Source of the DNA: a virus
IMG/VR virus record: IMGVR_UViG_3300045049_000218
Coordinates: 1-44,121 of that record
Strand: one strand, 5' to 3'
Length of the DNA: 44,121 nucleotides
The first letter of the stretch is position 1. Every line of letters starts with the position of its first letter. This document shows positions 27,981 to 37,083 of this stretch, piece by piece. The translations under genes were made by a program, and so were the position numbers. Under the pieces are notes generated by a model. It was not told the DNA's origin. It ran no database searches and worked only from the letters and a program-made list of their open reading frames with translations.

Positions 27981-29864
27981 ATGGCGAAGGCGATCGTCAG
28001 CAAGTACTGGAACGAGGTGCTCGAAGGCTGGGACGGCCAGAAGCGCACCTGGGACCCGGCGGGCATCCTCCCCAGCGGCTGGCAGACCCAGCCGCGCGTG
28101 GTCATCGTGGGGCGCCGGGCGGTGAGCCCCACGGGCGGCGAATTCAATGCGGGCAGCTACCTGCGCATCTACGGGTACAACTTCGGCCGGCGCGCCGATC
28201 TGGGCACCGACGCCGGCTGCCGCCTGTTCCTGCGTGATCCGCTTGGCGATAACGCCTGGCATGAGGTCGCCAACTACCGCGAGTTGAGTCGCAGCCGTAC
28301 CTACAACGTCAACCAGCTGGTGCGCGTCACCGTGCAAGTCGGCGCACTCGGTGGCGGCATGGTGGCTGGGCACCCGCTGGACTTGAAGGTCAGGGTCAAT
28401 GGCGTCGACTCACCGGTCAAGACTGCGTGCCTCGTGGTGCACTTCCGCGACACCTGGTTCGCGTCGCCCACGGGCGACGATGCCAGCGGCGTGAAGAACG
28501 ACATTGCGCACCCGTTCCGTTATGTCCAGCACTACACCACTGATTTCGTCGGCATCTGGACCCCGACCACAGGCATCCAGCCGGGCGATGACCTCGTGAT
28601 GATGGGTGGCGACTGGTCCGACCAGGTCGGTTTCGATGGCAAGTTCCTGCGGCCGCTCACGCAGACCGGCAGCGCGCCCACCGGCGCCGCGGGCACGGGG
28701 CCGTACCACATCACCAGCTATCCGGGCCCCGTGCTCGCGCACGCGCCGGCCGACGCGCACATTACCGTGCCCTCCGGCGGCGGCGGCGGCATCACCGGGC
28801 CAAGCGAGACCCGCAGCGGTGAGGGCTACGGCAAATGGTTCGAGGTGTGCGAGCTGCGCATCGACTGCGACCCCAACGCCAACGCCGACGCTGCGCCGAT
28901 CAACCTGCAGACGAACGCCGACGACTGGTGGGTGATCGGCTGCGAGTGCGGCCCGTGGCTTTCCACACTGCCCACGCCGGACAACGCGCGCGCCGGCGGC
29001 ATCGCCGGCTCCAGCCGGCGCGGCAAGATCCTCGCGTGCCACATCCACGACATCGACTGCGACGCCAACGCGGTGAACCTGGATGTCACCAACAAGGAAA
29101 ACCACGGCATCTACATGGACCAGGGCCACGTGGCGCCCAGCGACTCGGTGGAGATCGCCTACAACTGGATTCACGACATCCCGGGCGGCTCTGGCCTGCA
29201 GTACTACGACTCGGGCGGCGGCTGGATGACCGGCATGCTCTGCCACCACAACTGGATCGAGCAGGTCAACAAGTACTGCCTGAACCTGGCAAACGGCATT
29301 CAGAGCATCGACGCCTGGTGCAACGTGCTGGTGCAGCCCAACGGCCGCAACGCCTTGCGCTGGGGGCAGGACAGCACCGCGGACACCGTGCACCGCCTGG
29401 TGCACAACACCATCGTCATGGGCACCAGCACCAGCGGCTATCAGGCCGCGGTGACACAGGAGGGCTCGCACCTTGACCTCGGCGAGCTCGTCTTCCAGCA
29501 CAACATCGTGGCGCTGTTCAGCGGCGCCGCGGCGGCCGGCACGATCTGGATGGACGTGGGCGCGGCGAGCACCGCGGCCGCCTTCACCAGCGAACAGAAC
29601 CTGTACTACGACCCCGACGGCGTGCGCACCACCGCGCCGGCGATCGACAGCAGCTCCATCGTGGGCGACCCGGTCTTCGCCAGCATGGCCAAGCGCCTGT
29701 TCAACTGCCTCACGGGGGGCGCCGGCATCAACGCCTGCACGCTCGCCGAGCGCCTGGCAGAGCCTGACGACTACTACGGCATCGACTTCCCGGTGCAGGA
29801 CACCAGCACGCCGGGCGCCACGCGCAACGACATCGGCGCCATCCAGTTCGTGGAGGGCGCGTGA
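27981..29864 (+). CDS. Right-handed beta-helix tail protein, 627 aa
   Basis: Residues 35-150 form an IPT/TIG-like or Ig-like domain (QPRVVIVGRRAVSPTGGEFN then YLRIYGYNFGRRADLG). Residues 160-600 have the repeated turns of a pectate-lyase-like parallel beta-helix (WWVIGCECGPWL, KILACHIHDIDCDANAVNLD, VEIAYNWIHDIPGGSGLQYY, CNVLVQPNGRNALRW and VHNTIVMGTSTSGYQAAV). Such domains in phage tails often bind or degrade surface polysaccharide; catalytic residues cannot be fixed by eye. An insertion relative to lambda between tape measure and tail tip. Stop overlaps the next GTG. Confidence 0.75.
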   Translation: MAKAIVSKYWNEVLEGWDGQKRTWDPAGILPSGWQTQPRVVIVGRRAVSPTGGEFNAGSYLRIYGYNFGRRADLGTDAGCRLFLRDPLGDNAWHEVANYRELSRSRTYNVNQLVRVTVQVGALGGGMVAGHPLDLKVRVNGVDSPVKTACLVVHFRDTWFASPTGDDASGVKNDIAHPFRYVQHYTTDFVGIWTPTTGIQPGDDLVMMGGDWSDQVGFDGKFLRPLTQTGSAPTGAAGTGPYHITSYPGPVLAHAPADAHITVPSGGGGGITGPSETRSGEGYGKWFEVCELRIDCDPNANADAAPINLQTNADDWWVIGCECGPWLSTLPTPDNARAGGIAGSSRRGKILACHIHDIDCDANAVNLDVTNKENHGIYMDQGHVAPSDSVEIAYNWIHDIPGGSGLQYYDSGGGWMTGMLCHHNWIEQVNKYCLNLANGIQSIDAWCNVLVQPNGRNALRWGQDSTADTVHRLVHNTIVMGTSTSGYQAAVTQEGSHLDLGELVFQHNIVALFSGAAAAGTIWMDVGAASTAAAFTSEQNLYYDPDGVRTTAPAIDSSSIVGDPVFASMAKRLFNCLTGGAGINACTLAERLAEPDDYYGIDFPVQDTSTPGATRNDIGAIQFVEGA

Positions 29865-31384
29865 GCAATCCGCCCGTCATCAACCGCTGGATCGACGGCT
29901 CGCCGTTCGACGCCGTCGACTGGTCCACCACGCTCACCGGCGTGACGGCCGGCCATGTGCTGCTGATCACCGTCTGCACATCGAGCGCGGCCTACTACTC
30001 GGTGCCGTTCACCGACAACAAGGGCAACACCTACACCCTGATCAATGGCGGCTACACCGACCCGGTGGGTATCGCCTTCTTCGTCTGCACGGTGGCCACC
30101 GGCGGCGACCTGGTGCTCACCTTCCAGAAGCAGGGCGCCACCTGCTACGTGGGCATCATCGCGCGCGAGGTGAGCGGGCTCGATACCGGCCTTTACGACG
30201 GCGCCCCGGTCTTCCGCACCGCGACGGATGCGGCGCCCGAGCTGGTGATGACCGAGAACAGCGTGCCCAATGACCTGCTGGTGTGCGACTACATCAGCTT
30301 CGCGCCCGTCACCTTCGGCACACCGGTGGCCGGCTGGTCGCAGGTGGAATCTGGCACCTTCGGCGGCGGCGGCATCCAGATGGCAGGGCTGGAGCAGTTC
30401 CCCAACGCGCTGAACGAGGACGGCTTCACCGCAGGTTGGCAATCTCTGACCAACTCGTTCACGCGTCGCTATTACATGGGCGCGATCGCGCTCATTGGCG
30501 TGCCGGTCACGCCCACGGTGCAGGGCTTCAGCACGCCGACGCCGCAGAACGGCGGCAACCTCACCGTGCACGGGGTGTACTTCGGCGCCCCGGCAGGCCA
30601 GGCGCTGCTGATCGGCGACGTGACGGCCAGCATCACGAGCTGGAGCGACACGGACATCGAGTGCGTGTGCCGCCTTGGCAAGAACCAGTACCTCGTGCCG
30701 CTCAAGGTGCAGGTGATCACGGCTGCCGGCGTCAAGAGCAACCGCCGTCCGCTCACCGCCATGCTGCCGCCCACTGGCCGCATCTGCGTCAACGTGGTCG
30801 AGCCTTATGCGATCGCCGACCAGCGGCTGCAGGCAGTGACAGACGCGGCCACCGGTGACCAGGTCGAGGTCGATGACGTGATCGACCTCCAGGAGGACCT
30901 GCGCTTCAGCTGGACCACGGCCACGCAGGCCAGCGCACGGCTCTGGAGCCCGGGCCTGGGCTGGGGCCCCTGGGGTGTGCAAAGCTTCAGCGCCGGCACC
31001 GTCACCACGGTGCTGCCGGTGTACCCGAGCACGCTGCCGCGCCTGCAAGTCGACGAGATCGACCCGGCCGAGCGCGCAGCGCGCACACCGTTCCAGTCGG
31101 GCCCCGAAGTGCGCCGCGCGCGATCGCGCGACTACCACGCCACGCTCTCGGCCTGGACGGTGCTCAGCCGCGCCGAGCTCGAAACCTTCAACACCTTCGG
31201 CGTGACCACCTGCGAGCGCTGGAGCGGCTGGTTCAACGCCAGCATGCCCGGCCGCAGCGGCCCGCTGTATCGCACCTTCCGCTTCGTCGACGAGCCGCAG
31301 CTCGAGTACCTCGGCCACGGGGCCCTGGGCGGCCTGTACCGCGTCACGTTCCAGCTCGAGGAGCGCGGCCTCGGCGTCACCTGA
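29861..31384 (+). CDS. Tail tip protein with IPT/TIG domain, 507 aa
   Basis: GTG start overlapping the previous stop. The N-terminal 210 residues form a beta-rich domain (VLLITVCTSSAAYYSVPFTD, SFTRRYYMGAIALIGVPV). An IPT/TIG-like domain follows (PTVQGFSTPTPQNGGNLTVH, FGAPAGQALLIGDVTASITS, about 215-290). The C-terminal 130 residues (RDYHATLSAWTVLSRAELET, FRFVDEPQLEYLGHGALGGL, YRVTFQLEERG) resemble the 132-aa protein encoded at 27581. Likely in the tail tip complex, next to DUF1833 and NlpC/P60 proteins. Confidence 0.7.
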   Translation: MSNPPVINRWIDGSPFDAVDWSTTLTGVTAGHVLLITVCTSSAAYYSVPFTDNKGNTYTLINGGYTDPVGIAFFVCTVATGGDLVLTFQKQGATCYVGIIAREVSGLDTGLYDGAPVFRTATDAAPELVMTENSVPNDLLVCDYISFAPVTFGTPVAGWSQVESGTFGGGGIQMAGLEQFPNALNEDGFTAGWQSLTNSFTRRYYMGAIALIGVPVTPTVQGFSTPTPQNGGNLTVHGVYFGAPAGQALLIGDVTASITSWSDTDIECVCRLGKNQYLVPLKVQVITAAGVKSNRRPLTAMLPPTGRICVNVVEPYAIADQRLQAVTDAATGDQVEVDDVIDLQEDLRFSWTTATQASARLWSPGLGWGPWGVQSFSAGTVTTVLPVYPSTLPRLQVDEIDPAERAARTPFQSGPEVRRARSRDYHATLSAWTVLSRAELETFNTFGVTTCERWSGWFNASMPGRSGPLYRTFRFVDEPQLEYLGHGALGGLYRVTFQLEERGLGVT

Positions 31385-31389
31385 GCACC

Positions 31390-31962
31390 ATGCCCACCTA
31401 TGACCCGCCGCAAAGCGGCATCTCCTACTCCCAGGCTCTGAAGCAGGCCTGGGTGCATGCCGATACCAACGTCACCGTGCTGGAGACGCTGGCCTTCGCC
31501 ATGTCGCCCACGCCGTTCCTGGATGCGAACGGCAACCCCACCGAGGTGTACGTGGTGCGCGACTACCAGGCGCTCACGGCCACGCTGGAAGACAACGCCC
31601 CGATGCATGCTGGCCAGCCGGTGACGTTCCAGCCGGTGGCCTTCGAGATGGACCTGGCGGCCGAGAAGGAAGGCGGCATCCCGACCATTCAGCTCAAGAT
31701 CGACAACGTGAGCCGGCAGATCTACAGCCTGCTCGCGCAGCTGCAGGGCACGCTCAACAAGGTCACGGTCACGCACCGCACCTACCTGAGCAGCGATACG
31801 AGCGGCCCGCACGTCCTGCCGGTCACCATTCTCACGCTGCAGCAGGTCAACGTGCTGGTCGACAGCGTGGAGGCCACCTGCGGCCTCGGCGACATTCACA
31901 ACAGCCGCTTCCCCGCCGACGTGCACGACGTGGTGCGTTTCCCAGGGCTCACCGCGCGATGA
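31390..31962 (+). CDS. DUF1833 minor tail protein, 190 aa
   Basis: Matches DUF1833 (PF08875): ALKQAWVHADTNVTVLETLA near the start, DYQALTATLEDNAPMHAGQP and GGIPTIQLKIDNVSRQIYSL in mid-protein. Family members occur in siphophage tail tip clusters in the place of lambda gpL, ahead of the K-type peptidase. Its stop overlaps the ATG of the NlpC/P60 gene (ATGA). It should be part of the tail tip; exact role unknown. Confidence 0.8.
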   Translation: MPTYDPPQSGISYSQALKQAWVHADTNVTVLETLAFAMSPTPFLDANGNPTEVYVVRDYQALTATLEDNAPMHAGQPVTFQPVAFEMDLAAEKEGGIPTIQLKIDNVSRQIYSLLAQLQGTLNKVTVTHRTYLSSDTSGPHVLPVTILTLQQVNVLVDSVEATCGLGDIHNSRFPADVHDVVRFPGLTAR

Positions 31963-32396
31963 GCACGCAACACTGGGCCTTTGCCCTCATCGGCAAGCCC
32001 TGGCGCGAAGGCGCAGACGGCCCCGAGGCCTTCGACTGCCGCGGCCTGGTGCGCCACGTATGGCTCACCCGGCGCGGCCTCGAGGTACCGGCGCTCGAGC
32101 GAGGCCTGGGCGCGGCGCAGGTGCTGGACGCCGCCGCGGCGCATGGCTGGCAGTGCGTGGGTCAGGGCCCGAACGCGGCCGCGCGCGAGCTCGACATCGT
32201 GACCATGAACGGCCGCGACGGCCTGCACGTGGGCGTGATGGTGCGCGCGGATCTGCAGCTGGGCGTGCTGCACAGCGTGGGCGCCCGCGACGAGCGCAGC
32301 GGCCGGGAAGAGGGCGCAGTGATCTTCACGCCGCGCCTCGGCGAGCTGGCGATGCTGGGCTTCGGCCACATCAAGATCTGGAGAAAGACCTCGTGA
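31959..32396 (+). CDS. NlpC/P60 tail protein, lambda gpK-like, 145 aa
   Basis: AFDCRGLVRHVW contains the catalytic Cys27 of NlpC/P60 peptidases, and RDGLHVGVMV the catalytic His90, with D79 upstream as possible third residue. In lambda gpK, this fold is tail-associated and helps tail assembly and peptidoglycan passage. At 145 aa only the peptidase domain is present (lambda gpK also has a Mov34 domain). ATG overlaps the previous stop; its own stop overlaps the next GTG. Confidence 0.85.
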   Translation: MSTQHWAFALIGKPWREGADGPEAFDCRGLVRHVWLTRRGLEVPALERGLGAAQVLDAAAAHGWQCVGQGPNAAARELDIVTMNGRDGLHVGVMVRADLQLGVLHSVGARDERSGREEGAVIFTPRLGELAMLGFGHIKIWRKTS

Positions 32397-35176
32397 CGCC
32401 TTGCGCCATCGCTCCCGTGGCCACCCTGGTGGTGGTCGACGAACCTTTCCAGCCGGTGGACAGCCGCTGTGCGCGCCAGGTGCATGCCGGTGTGCCGCTG
32501 CGCGCGATCATCGAGCCCGAGCTGCGCCGGCGGCCCGGCCACCGCATGACGGTCAGCGTCAACGGCGAGTACGTGCTGCCGAGCATGGGCGATCGCGAAG
32601 TGCGCGGCGGCGACGTGGTGGTGCTGGTCGACGAGATGCTGGGCGGTCGCGGCGCGTCGCAGGCCGTGGTGTTCGTCATCGCGCTGGCCGTGGCGTACTT
32701 CTCGGGAGGCACGCTGGGCCAGTTCGCGCTGAAGGTCGCGGAGTACGAGGCTGTACAAGCGCTGGCCAACAGCCTGGTGCCTGGGCAGAAGCACAACACC
32801 GGCGGTCAGACGGCCGGTGGCACCACATACAGCTTTGCGCTCGACGGCAACGCGCTGGCCAGCCAGGGCGACCCGATTGCGGTTGGCTACGGGTTCATGC
32901 GCAGCTTCCCGCGCTTCGCGGGCCAGCCATACATCCAGTACGACAACAGCACGAGCGACCAGTACTACTACGCGATCCTCGAGGTGGGGCAGGGCACCTA
33001 CGACATCCCCCGCATCGAGATCGCCGACACCTCCATCAGCCACTTCGACGGCGTCACCTACAACATCCTGCCGCCGGGCACCGCGCCGAGCATCGTGGCG
33101 GCCAACGTGGTGGCTTCGGCCGAGGTGGTGGGCCAGGAGCTGCTCACCGGCGTCACCAGCGGCCCGTTCGCGGCGTGCGGCCCGGGCCTGCGCGTGAAGA
33201 CGCTGCAAGTGGACGTGGTCTTCAACGGCTTGGGCAAGCAGAACGACACCGGCGGCATCGACACCGTCACCACGCACATCCGCGTGTACTACCGGGAGAT
33301 CGATGACTACGGCGCCGCGCTCACCGGCAACACGCTGGTCATCGACGAGACCATCAGCGGCGCCACCACCAGCGACGTGCGCCGCACCTTCAGCTACACC
33401 TTCGACACGGCCAAGCGCATCGAGGTCTTCGCGGTGCGCGTCGACGTGAAGGACCAGTCGCTGGGCGCCATCAACGCCATGCTCTGGGCGGGCATGCGCG
33501 CCTTCCTGGACGAGCCGGCGCCGCTGTGCGCCACGGCCACCTACATCGAGCTCAAGGCCAAGGCGAGCCAGCAGCTGGGCGGCCTCTCGCAGCGCCGCTT
33601 TGCGGTCTTCGCGCAGCGGCTGCTGCGCACCTGGAATCCCGACACCGGCTGGAGCCTGGCGCCAGTGGAAACGCGCTCCATCGCCTGGGCGATCGCCGAC
33701 GCGCTGTCCAACACCGCCTACGGCGGCGGCCTGCCGGACAGCCGCATCGATCTGCAAACGCTCTATGACCTGGACCAGGTCTGGGCGAGCCGGCAAGACC
33801 GCTTCGACTACGTCTTCGATTCGGCCACCACCTTCCAGCAGGCCGTCAACCTCATGGCCCGCGCGGGCCGCGCGGTGTGCATGCCCCGCGGCGGCGTCTG
33901 GACGGTGATCCGCGACCAGCAGCAGACGCTCCCGGTGGCCATGTACATCCCCCGCAACATGGCGGCCGGCAACGGAAGCAACAGCTTCGGCATGGGCTTC
34001 ACGCTGGTCAACGACCAGACCCCCGACGGCGTGATCGTGGAGTACTACGACAACAAGGTCTGGGACTGGCGGCACATCCTCTGCCCGGCGCCCGGTCTGA
34101 CCGCCGGCGACGTGAAGAATCCCGTCACCGAGCGCATCGACGGTGTCTGCGGCGCCACACAGGCGCAGCGTGAGGGCATCTACATGATCGCCGACACCTA
34201 CTACCGGCGCTGCCAGCCGAAATGGACCTCGGCGAGCGACGGCCGCCTGCCGGCCTATGGTGCGCTGGTGCTGGTGGGCCACGATCTGCCCAACTGGGGC
34301 CAGGGCGGCGACGTGGTCGACTGGGACGAAGACAGCGCCACCATCACGCTCAGCGAGCCGGTGGACTGGTCCAGCGCCGGCCAGTACTACATCCAGCTGC
34401 AGCGGCCCAACGGCACCGCGCACCCGTCGATCATGTGCGAGGAGGGCCCGGCCTCAAACCAGGCCTACCTGGCCGCCTATCCCGACTTCACGCCGATCTT
34501 CAGCAGCGGCACCCAGGAGCGCACCAAGTACACGATCGGCACCACCAGTACCGCGGCGATGCCCTGCCGCGTCAAGAGCCTGGTGCCGCGCGGCACGCGC
34601 AGCGTGGAGATCACCTGCGTGCAGGAAGACAACCGCGTGCACACGGCCGACAACGCGCTGCTGCCGGCGCCGGGCGAGATCCAGGACCCGATCAGCGGCA
34701 ACTACGGCGACACGCCGGACACCGGCGTGATCTTCCCGAACCTGTCGAACCACAGCTTCTACATCGACACCGCCGACGTCGACCCCTACTGCACCATCAG
34801 CTTCAACAACAACGGCACGCTCAGCTTCACCCACAACAACGGCGCCACCGACACCAACCCGTCCACCACCTCGGGCACGTTCGCCGGCGAGTGGCAGCTG
34901 CTGCCGTCCATCACGTCGACGCGCGCGGCCGACTTCGAGGTGGTCTTCCACCATGTGAGCGGCGTGGCGCTCGATGTGACACCGGGCATGGATACGCCGC
35001 TGAACCTGGGCACCACCCAGACCATCGAGCTCGGGCCGCTGGGCGACGGCGATCCCGAATACGTGGCTGCGGAGGGCACCACCTTCAACGTGGCCATTCA
35101 GGACGTGGCGACCCACTCGGTGCAGGTGTCTGCGCAGTTCACCATCACCCTCAACCGCCGCAACGTTCACACCTGA
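32393..35176 (+). CDS. Tail tip/host specificity protein J-like with gpI-like N terminus, 927 aa
   Basis: GTG start at 32393 overlapping the K-like stop. Residues 1-125 carry a gpI-type ubiquitin-like segment (RMTVSVNGEYVLPSMGDREV, RGGDVVVLVDEMLGG) and a hydrophobic helix (ASQAVVFVIALAVAYFSGG), so gpI-like and gpJ-like parts appear fused. The J-like core includes GDPIAVGYGFMRSFPRFAGQ, SLAPVETRSIAWAIADALSN and ATTFQQAVNLMARAGRAVCM. The last 200 residues are a beta-rich receptor-binding candidate. It forms the tail hub and tip. Shorter than lambda gpJ (1132 aa), with the host-range part probably at the C terminus. Confidence 0.85.
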   Translation: MTPCAIAPVATLVVVDEPFQPVDSRCARQVHAGVPLRAIIEPELRRRPGHRMTVSVNGEYVLPSMGDREVRGGDVVVLVDEMLGGRGASQAVVFVIALAVAYFSGGTLGQFALKVAEYEAVQALANSLVPGQKHNTGGQTAGGTTYSFALDGNALASQGDPIAVGYGFMRSFPRFAGQPYIQYDNSTSDQYYYAILEVGQGTYDIPRIEIADTSISHFDGVTYNILPPGTAPSIVAANVVASAEVVGQELLTGVTSGPFAACGPGLRVKTLQVDVVFNGLGKQNDTGGIDTVTTHIRVYYREIDDYGAALTGNTLVIDETISGATTSDVRRTFSYTFDTAKRIEVFAVRVDVKDQSLGAINAMLWAGMRAFLDEPAPLCATATYIELKAKASQQLGGLSQRRFAVFAQRLLRTWNPDTGWSLAPVETRSIAWAIADALSNTAYGGGLPDSRIDLQTLYDLDQVWASRQDRFDYVFDSATTFQQAVNLMARAGRAVCMPRGGVWTVIRDQQQTLPVAMYIPRNMAAGNGSNSFGMGFTLVNDQTPDGVIVEYYDNKVWDWRHILCPAPGLTAGDVKNPVTERIDGVCGATQAQREGIYMIADTYYRRCQPKWTSASDGRLPAYGALVLVGHDLPNWGQGGDVVDWDEDSATITLSEPVDWSSAGQYYIQLQRPNGTAHPSIMCEEGPASNQAYLAAYPDFTPIFSSGTQERTKYTIGTTSTAAMPCRVKSLVPRGTRSVEITCVQEDNRVHTADNALLPAPGEIQDPISGNYGDTPDTGVIFPNLSNHSFYIDTADVDPYCTISFNNNGTLSFTHNNGATDTNPSTTSGTFAGEWQLLPSITSTRAADFEVVFHHVSGVALDVTPGMDTPLNLGTTQTIELGPLGDGDPEYVAAEGTTFNVAIQDVATHSVQVSAQFTITLNRRNVHT

Positions 35177-35385
35177 CCAGGCAGCTTGCCGCGCTGGTAG
35201 TCGCTGGTGTGCTGGTGCTCGTCGATCGACTCCGGCAGGTCGCGCCAGGTCAGTGAGGCATCGATGCGCACGGCGCCGGGGTACTTGGCCGCCTCGGCCT
35301 CGGTCATCTGCCAGCGCGACCGCCGCATGCGGCCTGGCCGGCGCTCGTCGGGGAGCATCCAGTTGTAGAAGGCTGTCCGCTTCAT
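35167..35385 (-). CDS. Small conserved-looking phage protein, 72 aa
   Basis: Starts MKRTAFYNWMLPDERRPGRM then RRSRWQMTEAEAAKYPGAVR, a compact basic protein with a pattern I associate with short uncharacterised phage ORFs of beta-proteobacterial phages. It is transcribed leftward against the J-like gene, with the two stops overlapping by 10 bp, and its upstream side is the att-like region. It may have its own promoter and be expressed in the lysogen. No function assigned. Confidence 0.65.
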   Translation of the reverse strand: MKRTAFYNWMLPDERRPGRMRRSRWQMTEAEAAKYPGAVRIDASLTWRDLPESIDEHQHTSDYQRGKLPGQV

Positions 35386-35399
35386 ACTGCTGCAGCGGG

Positions 35400-35590
35400 T
35401 GACGGTTTGAAAATGACGGTGGTTTTCTAAGTCGTTGATTCTCTTTGTATTAGTTCGATCTTGTAGCCGTCGAATACTGCCCGGGCCAAGATTGAAATAT
35501 TAGGAAAATCAAGCACTTAGCATTTCTCCAGCGCTCTCGAACAAGCTCGAAAAGTGCTCCAACCGTCAGAAACTGGCGGTTCAACCGTCA
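35400..35590. other. AT-rich att-like region with inverted arm repeats
   Basis: The 251 bp between the 72-aa gene and the integrase are much richer in A+T than the rest. TGACGGTT (35400-35407) and TGACGGTG (35414-35421) on the left face two AACCGTCA copies (35561-35568 and 35583-35590) on the right, flanking the most AT-rich part (about 35425-35530). Inverted arm-type sites around a core next to int are the layout of attP. The core cannot be named without a lysogen junction. Confidence 0.5.
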
Positions 35591-35636
35591 CGGGATCGGC
35601 ATAATCTCCGTCCGGTCGAGTTCACCCGGACAGGGC

Positions 35637-36809
35637 ATGAAACCGAGAAAAACGCCGTCGGGCAAATACGAGCTGCAGCTGCGCCACAAGGCGCTCCCGA
35701 AGGGGCGACGGTACTACACCTTCGACACCGAGGCCGAGGCGTTGGACTTCGTCGAGCGCTGGCGCCTGGTGAAGCTCACGGGGCAGCAGCTGCCGGCCGA
35801 GATGCTGCAGCCGGAGCCGGAGCGCCGCACCCTGGGCCTGGCCATCCGCGAGTGGGCCAACTCCGGCCTGGCCGCGCCTACCGAGCAGGTGTCGCTCGGC
35901 ATCCTGATGAGCGATGTGGGCGCCGTGCCGCTGGCCAGCCTGTCGTACAAGTGGGCCGAGCAGTTCGTGCGCGACTGCAAGGTCAAGCGCAACCTGGCGC
36001 CCAGCACCGTGCGCCAACGCGTGCACGCGCTCAGCCACGCGATCGATCACTTCCTGCGGCAGCACCCGGAGGTGACCACGATCGGCAACCCGCTCAAGCT
36101 GCTGCCCAAGGGCTACAGCACCTACTCGAAGGTGGACCGCGAGCTGGCCGAGGCCACCGGCGGCCGCGCCAAGGTCGACCGGGTGCGCGATCGCCGGCTG
36201 CACCCCGGTGAATACGAGGCCATCTGCAAGGCCCTGTCGGGCCACCAGGCGCCCGATCGGCAGCGGCCGCTGGGGCTGCAGCATGGCAACGCCATGCTCG
36301 CGCTGTTCCAGCTGATCCACTACACCGGCCTGCGCCTGAAAGAGGCGCTCACGCTCACGCGTGGCCAGGTCGACATGGAGCAGCGCATCATCCGCGCGCA
36401 GTCATCGAAGCTCTGGCGCGGCCGCGTGGGCTACCGCGACGTGCCGATCCGCAAAGAGCTGCACGCGGCGCTGAAGGCCTACCTGGATACCCGCGCGCTG
36501 CTGCCCGGGGCCTACCTCTTTCCGATGATGGACGAGGCCGAGGAATACAGGGAGGTGGGGCGGCGCGTGTCGTGGCTCTTTGCCACGGCGTTCCGCTACG
36601 CCGGCTGTGAGAACCTCACCGAGCACGATCTGCGGCACGAGGCCACATGCCAATGGTTCGAGCTGCGCGACGGCACCGGCAACTGGCTCTTCCGGCCGGA
36701 GGAGATCAACCGGATCATGGGCTGGACGCAAGGCAGCACGATGGCCCAGCGCTACGCCTCGTTCCGCGCTCAGGACTTCGTCGCGCGGCTGGCCGCGGCC
36801 GGCAGCTGA
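35637..36809 (+). CDS. int: Tyrosine recombinase integrase, 390 aa
   Basis: An N-terminal DNA-binding region (about 1-60), a core-binding domain (about 85-165) and a catalytic domain (about 190-380) are present. Catalytic residues: R233 in YTGLRLKEAL, probable K258, H330-x2-R333 in EHDLRHE, W363 in MGWTQ, and Y373 in AQRYASF. It would integrate and excise the genome at attP/attB. A -10-like CATAAT at 35600-35605 lies 32 bp upstream, overlapped by an AACCGTCA repeat that could allow autoregulation. It is transcribed rightward, opposite to the Xis-like gene, whose 3' end it overlaps by 40 bp. Confidence 0.92.
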   Translation: MKPRKTPSGKYELQLRHKALPKGRRYYTFDTEAEALDFVERWRLVKLTGQQLPAEMLQPEPERRTLGLAIREWANSGLAAPTEQVSLGILMSDVGAVPLASLSYKWAEQFVRDCKVKRNLAPSTVRQRVHALSHAIDHFLRQHPEVTTIGNPLKLLPKGYSTYSKVDRELAEATGGRAKVDRVRDRRLHPGEYEAICKALSGHQAPDRQRPLGLQHGNAMLALFQLIHYTGLRLKEALTLTRGQVDMEQRIIRAQSSKLWRGRVGYRDVPIRKELHAALKAYLDTRALLPGAYLFPMMDEAEEYREVGRRVSWLFATAFRYAGCENLTEHDLRHEATCQWFELRDGTGNWLFRPEEINRIMGWTQGSTMAQRYASFRAQDFVARLAAAGS

Positions 36810-37081
36810 GGGGGCGTTTGCCGGCGGCCGCGGCGCGGCTCGGGCAGCTTGGTCACGCCGGGCGGCAGCGGTGCCTTGCGGCCCATGGCCTCGATGGCGC
36901 GCTCGTTGAGCACCCGCATCAAGGCCTCGCGTGGGTAGCGCCACGAGCGGCCGAGCTTGATGCCCGGCAGGCGCCCCTCGCGCGTCTCGAGCTCCACCGT
37001 TTCCTCGCTGCACTCGAATGCACGCGCCACCTCTGCCACGGTGAGCAGGTCTAGGCCGGCGAGCTGCGCGATCACGTCCAT
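36770..37081 (-). CDS. Excisionase-like HTH protein, 103 aa
   Basis: Residues 12-58 (LLTVAEVARAFECSEETVEL then LPGIKLGRSWRYPREALMRV) are a winged/MerR-type HTH of the excisionase-like HTH_17 class. The C-terminal half is basic and Pro-rich. It ends the leftward early operon next to int, the expected place for an Xis that directs excision after induction. GGGAG precedes the ATG by 9 bp. Its last 40 bp overlap the int 3' end on the other strand. Confidence 0.75.
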   Translation of the reverse strand: MDVIAQLAGLDLLTVAEVARAFECSEETVELETREGRLPGIKLGRSWRYPREALMRVLNERAIEAMGRKAPLPPGVTKLPEPRRGRRQTPPQLPAAASRATKS

Positions 37082-37083
37082 GG

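Noticed and set aside
32162-34423. Leftward open frame of 753 codons
   Set aside because: Antisense to the J-like tail protein; no ribosome site or domain.
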